NCBI GenBank assembly: GCA_032622095.1
Contig: CP136069.1
Coordinates: forward strand, 128,507,123 to 128,571,122
Length of the DNA stretch: 64,000 bases
Direction of reading: 5' to 3'
Source of the DNA: Siphonodentalium dalli
Taxonomy: Eukaryota; Mollusca; Scaphopoda; Gadilida; Siphonodentaliidae
In this document: one piece after another, positions 35,177 to 45,800 of the stretch
How the letters are laid out: every line of letters starts with the position of its first letter
Position numbering within the stretch: position 1 is the stretch's first letter
Program-made: the position numbers and the translations under genes
The notes under the pieces: model-generated
What the model saw: the letters and a program-made list of their open reading frames with translations, nothing else
Databases searched by the model: none
Told to the model about the DNA's origin: nothing

Positions 35177-35507
35177 CTGAAATGACGGACAAACACAACT
35201 CAAAATACGAAGTTGCCGCTGACTTATTGCACTTTATCCACTGCTCATTAACCCCATAGATAGTATGCTCGATAAACGTTTAGTTCATTACGTCTACGAA
35301 GGTTTTATTTTAGCAATTATCAGGTTAGTATTAAGTTCATTAACGATATAATTAAGATTCTCGCTGCTTACCGTCATGTACGCTTATATGAAAAACCGGT
35401 TTCAGTGTATAGTTATTATAAGCGGTCAGTCGTTTATCAGATAGGCGAGTTTCAAAGACGCCACACAGATTGGAGTCACGTATTTTCCTTAAATATCTAG
35501 ATTTATG
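35177..35507. other. Intron 2 of the lectin gene, 3' part
   Basis: Intronic sequence upstream of the exon 3 acceptor, with no additional feature recognised. The intron (35177-37992) also contains a hairpin, an interspersed repeat copy and a trinucleotide microsatellite. Confidence 0.5.
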
Positions 35508-35655
35508 GCATATACGGATCACATATATTTCCATAAATGTTACATATACGTGAGAATTACGGACACGTAATTTCCACATAAATGTGGAATAATACGTGTC
35601 CGTAAAATCCCACGTATATTTCAAATCTATGGAAATTTATGTGATCCGTATATGC
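35508..35655. repeat. Long imperfect hairpin (~70 bp arms)
   Basis: GGCATATACGGATCACAT at 35508 is mirrored at 35638-35655. The arms also share ATATACGTG and TTACGGACACGTA blocks, with a few mismatches. It is a miniature foldback element inside the lectin intron. The minus-strand frame 35352-35624 runs through it and is not a gene. Confidence 0.85.
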
Positions 35656-36111
35656 CGTCAATCAAGACATTTAGTTGAAAATACGTGAAATAAATGAAAT
35701 TAAATTCCAAATTCGGTGCAGTGGTTGGGAAACACAATCAACCTTGGTAAAATTAATTACAAGTGCAGACATCTCAGGAAGGTCTATAATAAAATGAGGT
35801 ACAAACAACACAAATGCCGAAATATTCATAACAAGAAAGACCTAAATTAAGCAGCATCAAAATATTGCAAGACTATGCACTTTATACTAGAGATATGCAA
35901 GACGTTGATTCTAAGAAATTAAGGTCGATGTCGAATACCAAGGATGTTTGGAAATCTGGTTTTGATTATTCAAACAAAAGTTTGTTGGACGTATTATCTA
36001 TTTCCCTCCAATAAATAGGACTCCTTCTGTACTTGTATTCTATGTCGTTTGCTCGTGTTTCCTCAAAATCCCTTCATATGAATACCATAGCACTCCAGTG
36101 TATAATTGTAT
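35656..36111. repeat. Intron DNA; piece also present near 45840-45950
   Basis: Text around 36000-36110 (CCAATAAATAGGACT, GTCGTTTGCT, ATATGAATA) is repeated with changes at about 45845-45950, so it belongs to a low-copy interspersed repeat. Nothing else was recognised. Confidence 0.5.
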
Positions 36112-36605
36112 ATTTACATACTAAGTGTTGTCATCACTAAATCCAGCATTCTGATTGGTCGGCGCCCACGTGGCTAGTTGCAGTTATTTCTCGGTGAATG
36201 CGCAACGGATCATAACACCAAGCTCATAACACCATCGATACGTCATTGGGTTTGGAAAGACGAACGTGTAATGTTTTGGGCGCATTTGGACTCGCGCAGG
36301 ATTGACTTAATACATCATCGGGTTTCAATATGAAGAGAAATTGTTCCTATTAACTTTTGCCAAGGCTGCTATTGGGTATTTTGGGCTGTTTTTGTCACGA
36401 TACACTTTGCGATTTTAATACATTTACAAAAGTGGCTTTTTCGCTAAATGTATATAAATATAAGGATTAACTGTCATGTGGACTGTTTTATGGAGATGTA
36501 ACCGTGAGGTAAGTGGTCATAACTTGTATTTTACACAAGTTATGTCCACTTACCTCACGGTTACATCTCCATAAAAACAGTCCACATGACAGTTAATCCT
36601 TATAT
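36112..36605. mobile_element. Interspersed repeat, copy 2, with terminal hairpin
   Basis: Close copy of 3063-3556 with the same start, order and hairpin end (36458-36605). The loop differs: here it is a short TTGTATTTTACACAA turn, whereas copy 1 has a longer loop with its own CCCTTCGGG mini-hairpin. Copy 2 retains the ATTGGTCGGCGCCCACG piece lost from copy 1. Confidence 0.85.
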
Positions 36606-36876
36606 AACTGAGTTGGATAATCCATTTAGTACAGGAAGGGTTAAATAATAATTCGTACGAAAGAGTAGGAATTGTCGATCTATCTGTTCGCGATTTTTCT
36701 CCCAGACCCATTTGATGAAGTGAATCGGGGCGTTAGTTTTTCATAATTTTTATTTTAAAAGAATGATTTAAAATATATGTATATGTTAAATTGAGCATAC
36801 TACATTAAATAACAACACAAATTTAAATTAACTTTAGAAATCAAAATAATTAAACAGTCATACTACGAAGTCGACT

Positions 36877-36999
36877 ATGATGATGGCAATGAGGATGATG
36901 ATGATGATGATGATGATTACGACGACGACGACGATGATGATGAAGATGATGATGATGATGATGATGACGACGATGATTATGATGATGACGACGATGATT

Positions 37000-37036
<37 letters not shown>

Positions 37037-37056
37037 CGATGACGATGACGAAGATA
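36877..37056 (+). repeat. (GAT/GAC)n trinucleotide microsatellite
   Basis: About 180 bases of ATG/ACG-interrupted trinucleotides. Frames through it give poly-Met, poly-Ile, poly-His or poly-Asp and are not genes. Confidence 0.95.
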
Positions 37057-37992
37057 ACGACACATGACACTTACGGACCTCGACCGCCAAACGTAACGGC
37101 CATACTAACATTGTGTACATAACTCTGTATATATACGTTTTTCACTCTGTATTGCATACAAATTGTGATTGAGTGAAATAAAGCATTTCAATTCTCATGA
37201 ACGTCACCGGTGTATACTGTTCTACAAATTTTAGAAATCTGTGGACCCATGGTATGGGGATTATATGGGTATTTTCCGGTTATTTTGAACGCGTTAAAGT
37301 TGTACTGCGACCCCGAGCCGGTAAAAGCTGTAGTTGGAATGTCCAAGTTCGTGAAAGTTCTACTGACTATGCCGATGATTTGAGAAGCTTTATTGTTTCA
37401 GGATATTGTATGAAGGCTAATCTGGCCGTGTCAAATTGAGCTAAAGCGATGGGATATCTCGCAGGTTAACACATTTCGGTGTTCGTGAGGTGTGTATTCG
37501 CTGGATGTATTATAGTTGCAGTGTGTAACTATTATGACCGCGTTAATTGATGGTTTTATGTTTAAGTATGAACAATGGCTTGGCCATGCATACTTGAAGA
37601 TTTTATGGTGGGAACACAATTTGTTATCCACATTTAGAAGCTTTCTGGTTTGGTGAATGAAAAACCTGCAGTAATAAGCCGTAGTTTGTTGTAATAATTT
37701 GAAGGATTAGTTGTTTTAACGGAATTCTGAGGCGGTGCATTAATGTAACCAATATATTTTATATAATAATTTATATTTATGGCTAATAATATGATCTTGG
37801 GGGGCGTTACCATTTCTGACTATGGTTTTCTCGTATATATTGTGCTCATCTCGCACACATGGCCCGGTGTTCAATAAAGGCAATGGAGACTGTCTCTAAT
37901 CAAAATGTGAGCAAAGCGCGCTAATGGGCCGCAGACCCATCCGACGCTGGATAAAGGCTGCCTGTTTCATTTAGTAATGATATAGAACTCAC
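37057..37992. other. Lectin intron 2, 5' part; includes the repeat shared with 14528-14605
   Basis: Contains the second copy of the short repeat at about 37758-37835 (TTTATGGCTAATAATATGAT, GGCGTTACCATTTCTGAC). The plus-strand frame 37197-37439 has no recognised domain. Confidence 0.5.
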
Positions 37993-38223
37993 CACAGCAG
38001 TCGCCCCTGTTTACAATCAATCCGCCCGTGACCGTGTAAGCCCCACCAAGGTCGACAACCCACCAAGGGTACGCCTGATTCTGTGTCTCCGTGCAGGACA
38101 GGGAAAAGAATTGAGAATCTCTGTCCCCGTCGACGCCATGGCTAGGAATTCCGTCTCCACTTAACAGCGATGATTGCCAGGTATCGCCACCAAGGGCCAC
38201 ATTAGTCTGTGCATAAATCAAAT
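37993..38223 (-). CDS. Fucolectin-type (FTP/F5_8C) lectin gene, exon 2
   Basis: Minus strand, acceptor TTTTACAG ending at 38224, donor TGTG|GTGAGT at 37993/37992; 231 bases, phase 1 on both sides. It encodes the first half of an FTP domain: NVALGGDTWQSSL, then the VDG block (HGVDGDRDSQFF), a cysteine followed by TQNQAYPWWVVDLGGAY and finally IVNRGDCC. The N-terminal TNVALGG-TWQSS, the WWVVDLG strand and the NRxDCC ending are strong signatures. It joins in frame with exon 1 (signal peptide) and exon 3 (second half of the domain). Confidence 0.82.
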
Positions 38224-38430
38224 CTGTAAAATAAAACATATCCCCAATTTATAAGCGAAGGGAAATAATTTTTGGGTTTTCAAGAGACACAGATTTTATT
38301 GATATTAAAACATACTCATGTTTCTTCCAATCGCAGAGGTGGTTCCTTCAGTACTGCTTTCGGCTTCTTCTGATTCTCTTTGATTTCCGACTCGGAAATG
38401 ACTCAAAAAGATTGAATTGATTACAAATGC
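38224..38430. other. Lectin intron 1, 3' end
   Basis: Short intronic spacer upstream of exon 2, with no feature of its own. Intron 1 runs 38224-46718 and contains the palindromic array, two tandem arrays, a retrotransposon and a MITE listed separately. Confidence 0.5.
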
Positions 38431-38439
38431 CCTATTTGT

Positions 38440-39105
38440 GCTTAAGCGTAATATGTGGTATTTGCGCTTAAGCGCAATTAATTGCGCTAAAGCGCCATTG
38501 ATTGCGCTTAAGCGTAATTCATTATTAAATGTGAATTTGGCCTCTCATATGCAGTAAGCATTTATTATGATGCCAATTCGGGTTCGAACCATGTTCAATG
38601 ATGCCGAAAACAAGCCACGTGGCAAAAGGGACGCAATTGTATGGAGTTTGACTGTCAATCAAGACTTGCATGAATATACCGTTACAAAGAAGGGGGTCTA
38701 TCGTTTTAATCCAGATGAATTGGACTTAAGTCCAATTCGCTATTTGGACTTAAGTCCAAAACAATTCACTAATTGGACTTAAGTCCAATTATTTGGACTT
38801 AATCCCAAATCATTTGGACTTAAGTCCAATTAGTGAATTGATTTGGACTTAAGTTCAATTCATTTGGACTTAAGTCCAAATGATTTGGACTTAAGTCCAA
38901 ATAGCGAATTGGTTTAGTCCAAATAGCGAATTGGACTTAAGTCCGAATACCAAATATGGAGTTTGACTCTCAAATAAGACTTGCAGGAATATACCATTAC
39001 AAAGAAGGGGACTATCGTTTTAAACCAGATGAATTGGAATTAAGTCCAAATGATTTGGACTTAAGTCCAAATCAATTCACTAATTGGACTTAAGTCCAAA
39101 TAAAT
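38440..39105. repeat. Array of short CTTAAG-centred palindromes
   Basis: At 38440-38520 there are GCGCTTAAGCGC-type words. At 38728-38945 and 39025-39105 there are about a dozen TTGGACTTAAGTCCAA words, each a perfect 16-base palindrome, separated by A/T spacers such as ATGA or AGCGAATT. A flanking unit (ATGGAGTTTGACT ... TTTAAnCCAGATGAATTGG) is itself present twice, at about 38640 and 38955, so the palindrome block was duplicated with its flank (spacing about 315). No coding content. Confidence 0.9.
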
Positions 39106-39559
39106 TAATAATGTGAAAACGGCTTGCCATAGTCCTCGGTCTTAGTAAACACAGAAACCCTTTCGCCGTGAATAATACTTTGTCAGTTCCCCACGGCAAT
39201 CTACCGCCTATTGTTTCACCGACTCCTATTTCGTGTTTATTGATCGCCATTTCCGCTATATCCTTGGATAACAATCACCGTTTATATAATAACACACACA
39301 ACTCCCACAAAGGGGTGGTATTTTCGCACATAAACTCTCTGACACAACAGTGTCAACACCCTGGGATAGCAGTATCCATTGTACACAAGGCTCTACCGGA
39401 AATGTCTTGGGCTGTTGACCACGGGTTACGTCCCCGGAATGAGATAGAATGAGCGGTGTCTGAGGAACATTTACACCATGTGCAATGTGTGACAGTGTCT
39501 GTGGGTCTGTGAGATATCCCGCCAGTGGAGGGATTGACTATTTCGAGTAACAGGAACGG
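39106..39559. other. No recognisable gene
   Basis: Frames at 39080-39274 and 39168-39452 have no domain signature. Intronic relative to the lectin gene. Confidence 0.4.
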
Positions 39560-40870
39560 GAACGGAACGAGGAACGGGAACAACTTCCGAGTAACAGATT
39601 GACTACTTCGAGTAACAGGAACGAGGAACAGATATATAAGCTCATATGTCTCTCGTTTTACGCTATGAAACAATCCATATTATATATCAATCGAAAGGAT
39701 AGCCCCTCCACTTCATGATTAATGCAATATTTAAACAATACTTTTGATACTTATGCATATAATTGGCCAGGAACGTCGAGCGGTGAATCGGAAATTAGCT
39801 AAAAACGAAAAACATCCGAGTACCGGGAATGAGGAACAGAGATATAAGCTCATATTTCTCGCGTTTTACGCTATGTAACAATACATATTATACATCATTC
39901 GAAAGATTAGCACCCCCCCCCCCTTCAGTACTATTGCAACATATAGACACTGCTTTTGCGAGCAAAGCGTATAATTGGCCAGGAACGGCGAGCGTTGAAT
40001 CAGAATTAGCTAAAAACGGGAAAAAATCCGAGTAACAGGAATCAGGAACAGAGCTCATATTTCTCACGTTTTACGCTATGTAACAATACATATTATACAT
40101 CATTCGAAAGGTTAGCATTTCGCCTTCATTAATATTGCAACAACTAGACACTACTTTTGCGAGCAAAGTGTACAATTGGCCAGGAACGGCGAGCGTAGAA
40201 TCAGAAATTCGCTATAAACGGAAAAAAATTCGAGTAACAGGAATCAGGAATAGAGATATAAGCTCATATTTCTCGCGTTTTACGCTATGGAACAATACAT
40301 ATTATACATCAGTCGAAAGCATATCATCTCCCTTTCATTAATATTGCAACTTTTAGACACTAATTTTACGAACAAAACGTATAATTGGTCAGGTACAGCG
40401 AGCGTTGAATAAGAAATTAGCTAAAAACGGGAAAAAATCCGAGTAATAGGAATCAGGAACAGAGATATAAGCTCATATTCTTTGCGTTTTACGCTATGGA
40501 ACAATACATATTATACATCATTCGAAAGCATATCGTCTCCCCCCCCCCCCATCATTAATATTGCAACTGTCAGACACTAATTGTGAGAATAAAGCGTATA
40601 ATTGGCCAGGAACGGCGAGCGTTGAATCAGAAATTAGCTAAAAACGGAAAAAAATCCGAGTAAAATGAATCAGGAACAGAGATATAAGCTCATATCTCTC
40701 GCGTTTTACGCTATGGAACAATACATATTATACATAATTCGAAAGCAAATGATCTCCCCTTCATTAATATTGCATCATTTAGACACTAATTTTGCGAACA
40801 AAGCGTATAATTGGTCAGGAACGGCGAGTGGTAAATCGGAAATTAGCACCCCGAAGAACGTAACTTATTC
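39560..40870 (+). repeat. ~208 bp tandem repeat, about six copies
   Basis: GCTCATAT landmarks lie at 39640, 39848, 40053, 40262, 40471 and 40688 (spacings 205-217). Each unit has a GAGTAACAGGAATCAGGAACAG-like start, CGTTTTACGCTATG, a C/T-rich patch that expands to a C run in some units, and AATTGGCCAGGAACGGCGAG. Small frames inside are repeat artefacts. Confidence 0.9.
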
Positions 40871-40875
40871 TTTGA

Positions 40876-41000
40876 ACTGAACTGAACTGAACTGAAGTGA
40901 TTTTATTGATAAATCAAATTATGCGTATTATACACAATAACAACGGGGCTCTGTTGAAGGCATGGCTTATGGGCCAGAGCCCTATAATAGCATGATAAAT
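40876..41000 (-). mobile_element. 3' end of a retroposon with (TTCAG)n tail
   Basis: Read on the minus strand, GGGCTCTGGCCCATAAGCC is followed by AATAAAATCACTTCAG and then several TTCAG units ending at about 40876. A polyadenylation-like signal next to a pentanucleotide tail is typical of non-LTR or SINE 3' ends. The 5' extent of the element was not determined. A G18 run at 41059-41076 lies beyond it. Confidence 0.55.
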
Positions 41001-41571
41001 ACAATAATGAATATAAACTGAGTGCAGGTAGGTGCAAGGATTGGGGAGAGTTGGGGCTGGGGGGGGGGGGGGGGGGCTGGGTGCAAGATTACATGGTGTG
41101 CATAATATGTTGGGCGATGCTCATAAAGTATATATATTATTAAGTTAACTCCAAGAACAATTTAAAATGTTTTATGTGAATGTCAAGGATGTGGCTGTTC
41201 AATCAGTGGACCTCATTTAGGTTTGAGATATGTGGTAGTTTAGATTATACTTTCAGATTTAAGTTCTTCTTAGAAAGTCGCTGATTCTCACGAATTACGC
41301 AATGTCACTCATATATGGCAAGAAACGTGAGCAAAAAGTTAAGGAGGTATGTTTTTGTCCTGAGTAGAAAGCATTGATACAGAGCGGGACAAGCGTTACA
41401 AAAGCTGATAAAAGATATTTTTATTTTTCATCGTTATCTGCGTCTCAGTAGTAACCATTGGGCCAGAGCGATACAAGCGTTACAGAAGTTTAAGGAATCG
41501 TTTTTATTTCTAGTGATTATCTGCGTCCCAGTAGTAACCCTTGATACAGAGCGATACAAGCGTTACAGAAG

Positions 41572-42050
41572 TTGGAGTAATTTTCTGATAAGCATTTGTA
41601 ACTATGCAACAAAAAACACGTCGCATTTTTGAAACGACTTCCAAATGTAACTATGTAACAAAAAACACGTCGCATTTTTAAACGACTTCCAAATGTAACT
41701 TTGTAACTCTTTTTTAACAAGGATAGGTGAAATATTTTCATTTTTATAGTTGGAGTTATTCTCTGATAAGCATTTGTAACTATGTAACAAAAAACACGTC
41801 GCATTTTTTAAACGACTTCCAAATGTAACTTTGTAACCCTTTTTTAACAAGGATGGGTGAAATATTTTCATTTTTGTTTCTAGTTGGAGTAATTCTCTGA
41901 TAAGCATTTGTAACTATGTAACAAAAAACACGTCGCATTTTTTAAACGACTTCCAAATGTAACTTTGTAACCCTTTTTTAACAAGGATGGGTGAAATATT
42001 TTCATTTTTCTAGTTGGAGTAATTCTCTGATAAGCATTTGTAACTATGTG
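41572..42050 (+). repeat. ~130 bp tandem repeat, four copies
   Basis: TTGGAGTAATTCTCTGATAAG-type starts are near 41572, 41750, 41883 and 42013. The shared body contains AACAAAAAACACGTCGCATTTTT and AAACGACTTCCAAATGTAAC. The first unit is longer because it carries an extra partial copy. A related GATACAAGCGTTACAGAAG motif is duplicated just upstream at about 41470 and 41550. Confidence 0.85.
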
Positions 42051-42719
42051 ACGTTTCGTGTGACATCACACCAGCCGTTAATAGGCTAACGTGGAACGTG
42101 GGACATTCATTCCTATAATTCAGTTAACCAACAGTTTATAAAACACAAAGGCCTCTGACGATTACACAGTCAGATGGTTGGTGTCAATGGACACTATAAA
42201 TCAAGAGAGTCGATGTGCACTGGTACAAGATCTTTATCAATTGCCGATATAGGTAAAGGTTTTTAAAATATGTTGTATCGAAAGGAAATGCAACCGTGTT
42301 CAGTTTATTTGAATTTTCCCACTCCCCAATTGTTACACAATATTAATATAATATTTTTCTATTTCTCAGACCCCTTACAACCAGATAAATCGTCTACTGC
42401 TACCTTAAAGGAAAAAATCAGTTACCACACTTTAAATCGTCTATGTCCGGTTAAGCCATACATCGATAATTTTGATATATAACACACATAGTGTTCCATC
42501 AATGTGAATGGGAAATAAGGCCTTCTTATCATTTATTTGTTGCGATCGCACACATTTCATTAACAATTTCTGACATTAATTTTGCGAAATACTCATTGAC
42601 TAGAGGTTTCACGAGGAAGTGCAGCTATTATAGGTATTCTACCGCAGCTGTATTATCAATACAGAAGCAGGCACTTTTTTTTCAGTTCCAATCGAAAAAA
42701 CGTTGTCGTTATATTATGC
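42051..42719. other. Possible upstream part of the retrotransposon; nothing firm
   Basis: Frames at 42270-42482 and 42491-42823 give no recognisable endonuclease blocks, although the latter overlaps the start of the RT region. Confidence 0.35.
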
Positions 42720-44583
42720 TTCCGATTTATAAAACGTTGTCTTTATATTATGCTTCCGATTTATACTTCTTTTTTCAATATCATTCTCAGTACTGGTCAT
42801 TTTCCGGATGCTTGGTCTATTAGTGTAATTAAACCTTTATTTAAGAATAAAGGTGATAGCAAGGATCCGAATTCTTACAGAGGTATAACACTTGTCAATT
42901 GTTTGGGCAAAGTATTCACTGCTGTTTTGAATCGTAGATTAGCAAAATTTTCCGAAATGGTTGACCTCTTAAGTAATAGCCAAACTGGTTTTAGAACGAA
43001 GCATTCAACGGTTGATAACTTGTTTGTTTTACATTGTTTGATTGAGATATATAATGTGAGCAAGAAGTGACTATACTGTTGTTTCGTCGATTTTCAAAAA
43101 GCATTCGATAAGATATGGTGGGATGGACTTTGGGTAAAATTACTGAAGGCTGGTATAAATGGAAACTTTCTCAAAGTTATCAGAAATATGTACAGTAAAA
43201 TAGAGTCATGTGTTGCTAATGATGACCATCAGTCAGATTTCTTTGCATGTGGCATTGGGATGAGGCAAGTTGATAATCTTTCCCCAATATTATTCTCTTT
43301 GTTCATAAACGACATTGAAGATTTTTTTCAAGAATGTGTTATCGATGGTTTGCCGTTTGTATCACATAAATGTCATGATGTGATTCAGTGTTATTTAAAA
43401 ATGTACTGTTTATTCTATGCCGACGATACTGTTATTTTTGCAGAAAATGAGGTAAATATGCTGAGAGCTCTTGACTGTTTCGCAGATTACTCTGACTCAC
43501 GGCGACTAAGAATAAACGTAAACAAAACTAAGGTTATGGTGTTTAGTAAGAGTAATAAGAAAACATTGCCGTGCTTTTTATTGAATGGGGACGCTCTGGA
43601 CACGGTCCTCGAGTTCCAGAACCTTGGTGTTTTATTTTTTCATAACGGACGTTTTTGTCAAGCAGTGAAGAAAACGTGCACGGTTGCAACAAAGGCTATG
43701 TGTGGACTCCTAAACAAAATATATAAACTTAATTTGACTTGTCACTTAAACTGTTTGATCGTACAGTTTTACCTACCATCCTCTATGGAAGTGAGATATG
43801 GGGTTTCGAAAATGTTGGCTGTCTTGAAAAGATTCATCTCAAGTTTTGTAAGATAATATTAAACATGAAGACATCGACGCCAAATTGTATGGTCTACGGG
43901 GAATTGGGACGCTTCCCGATAAGTATACATGTGAAAATGAGAATGGTGAATTATTGGTGTAAACTTTTATAACCAGAGGGTAGCCGTCTGGCCAAAATCA
44001 TATATAAGCTAATTATGGAATTAGATGGTAATGATAATATGTTCACAAAAAGGTTTATGTGGCTGAATGGTGTTCGAGGTGTGATACAGGGGTGTGGTAA
44101 ACCTCCCTTGTGGGGTCGCCAACTACCATTGTCACCATCAGAACGAAAACATATAGAATATAATCTGAATGATCATTTCTTTCAACAATGGCATTTTAGT
44201 ATTTCGGGGTCCAGCAGAGGACAATTTTATAACGCCATTAAACCTTATCCAAGTTTCAGTAAATATATAATTCGCATACCATTTTATTTGTCAGAACATT
44301 TGACAAAAATCCGACATCTAATCATAGGTTACCAAACGAAATGTGCAGGTGGAAATCTAACAAAAGTGAAAACAATTCCAAAATATGTGGTGTTTTAGGG
44401 GATGAATTCCATTTTGTTTTAGAATGTGACGTAATTAAATACCTCAGAGAGAAATACATCCCACAATATTATTGGAAATATCCCGTTAGAGAGAAATTCC
44501 AAAATTTACTCACTATATGTAACGTGGCAATACTAAAACGACTTTGCATATTTCTCAAACTTGCATTCAAACGGATAAAATAG
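42720..44583 (+). pseudogene. Non-LTR retrotransposon RT, C-terminal two thirds (RTE/CR1-like)
   Basis: Plus-strand RT blocks: FPDAWSISVIKPLFKNKGD at about 42795, SYRGITLVNCLGKVFTAVL at about 42875, QTGFRTKHSTVDNLFVL at about 42980, VDFQKAFDKIWWDGLW at about 43090, GMRQVDNLSPILFSLFIND at about 43260 and an intact FYADDTVIF at about 43416. NVNKTKVMVFSKS is at about 43518. The thumb region continues in a shifted frame (LFDRTVLPTILYGSEIWG, NMKTSTPNCMVYGELGRFP) to 43972. Then comes a C-terminal domain to the stop at 44583 that includes GDEFHFVLEC, as in zf-RVT-type tails. The breaks are few: a stop near 43068 and frameshifts near 43740, 43970 and 44395. The RT-catalytic YADD is preserved and the copy looks relatively young. 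The clade is uncertain. Confidence 0.8.
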
Positions 44584-44840
44584 TAATCTCACACGAAGGA
44601 AGCAGTGAAGCTGGAGGTACAGAACATAATGGAAAGAGCTAGTATCTCCGTTATTTTGTGTAAATACCGTTCCATTGTTAAAAATGAAAATGCTACTGCG
44701 CTGAAATTATTTATCGAATTTTATACCCAGTGCCACTTAGCCAGTTCGGTAAAATTCATCTTTGTATATATGTATATATATTGTTGACTGATGTATGTTA
44801 TATTCATATTCATATTATGTACATTGTCATATACCATGTG
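44584..44840. other. 3' UTR-like tail between two convergent RT relics
   Basis: AT-rich sequence ending in TATATATG-type simple repeats and an AATAAATGG near 44853. The frame 44605-44787 may extend the retrotransposon C-terminus but has no clear motif. Confidence 0.4.
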
Positions 44841-45104
44841 TTATTGGTGGAACAATAAATGGTGTGTGCCAAAGCGATTATGTGTGTATGTAACTAGTAA
44901 GGGCTTCATGTTAGTGCACTTCACGATGGAATAGTATTCATCGCCCACATCGTTTTTACACAGACAACATAAGTTGGCTTTGCCCCCGCGCTTACCCCAT
45001 CCACATGTGTCTAACTGATTGCACTTACGTATTTTTATAAGATATTTTCTCAGATTAAAAGGCAAGTCGTCAATTTTACAATATAAACGAAGGGTTGTTC
45101 TCAC
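44841..45104 (-). pseudogene. C-terminal fragment of a second, opposite-strand retrotransposon of the same type
   Basis: The minus-strand frame ends with LCCLCKNDVGDEYYSIVKCTN, equivalent to the GDEFHFVLEC block of the plus-strand relic at 44400-44440. It is preceded by a helix with RKYLIKIRKCNQLD. Only the C-terminal zinc-like domain is present. The two relics are therefore arranged tail to tail. Confidence 0.65.
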
Positions 45105-45396
45105 TAATTTATTTAAATTCCTCTGATTTATATTATATATCTATCCACCATGTGCTGCTAAAAAAATTGGTCTCTAAAATTGTTGTTGTTTTTGTTTGTT
45201 TGTTTGTTTTTTTTTGTAACTGGATGTCCGGAACCCTGAATGCATCTTTAACGTATTAGTCGACTAAGTTGTATCACCAGGACCGGGCCCAGAATGTGTT
45301 TCGACACGATTATCAACATAACTCTGAAGAGTGCCTGTGGCTGCTTTAAATATTTATCCAGTAAATACTCGAGTAGTTCCCTTATAAAATGCTAAG
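45105..45396. other. No recognisable gene
   Basis: Contains a TTTG/TTTGT simple stretch at about 45185-45220. Otherwise featureless intronic DNA. Confidence 0.4.
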
Positions 45397-45400
45397 TTAA

Positions 45401-45796
45401 CCCTTTACCCAAAAGAACGGCCCTGTGCCAATGCATTCTCTTATATATGCGAGTCGACAATAGGTCGCCTCGCATATATAAGAGAATGCATTGGCTTAAC
45501 ATATTAAAAATGATAAAATTGTCAAAGATGTAGAAAAATATTATAAAAATTGTTAAAAAATGTAAGAAAAAATTATAAAATTGTTAAAGAATGTAAGAAA
45601 AAATGGTAAAAAGTGTTAAATGCATATATATAAGAGAATGCATTGGCACAGGGCATAACTGTAACCATCACAATGTGGTCAATGAACCGGTTCCAATGAT
45701 ATCCATATTTGTATGGTGTTATTGAGACAGACCGAAGATATTTTAGGCTGTTGAAGCTTTATTTGGGCGTTTTTGGCCGTTTTGTTGGGTAAAGGG
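45401..45796. mobile_element. piggyBac-like MITE (TTAA target, CCCTTTACCCAA ends)
   Basis: TTAA at 45397-45400 and 45797-45800 flank inverted ends CCCTTTACCCAAA / TTGGGTAAAGGG. The similarity continues inward (AACGGCC on both sides). TTAA duplication plus a CCC start is characteristic of piggyBac-type elements. No transposase is present. Inside it, 45421-45653 is another foldback: CCCTGTGCCAATGCATTCTC occurs at the left end, again inverted at about 45480, and inverted once more at 45625-45653, so three copies of one arm are present. Confidence 0.75.
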
Positions 45797-45800
45797 TTAA

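Noticed and set aside
36850-37122. Poly-His, poly-Ile and poly-Met frames
   Set aside because: Direct translation of a GAT/GAC microsatellite.
38728-39105. CRISPR-like repeat array
   Set aside because: Spacers are short, non-unique A/T text, the repeats are palindromic and variable, and the genome is eukaryotic.
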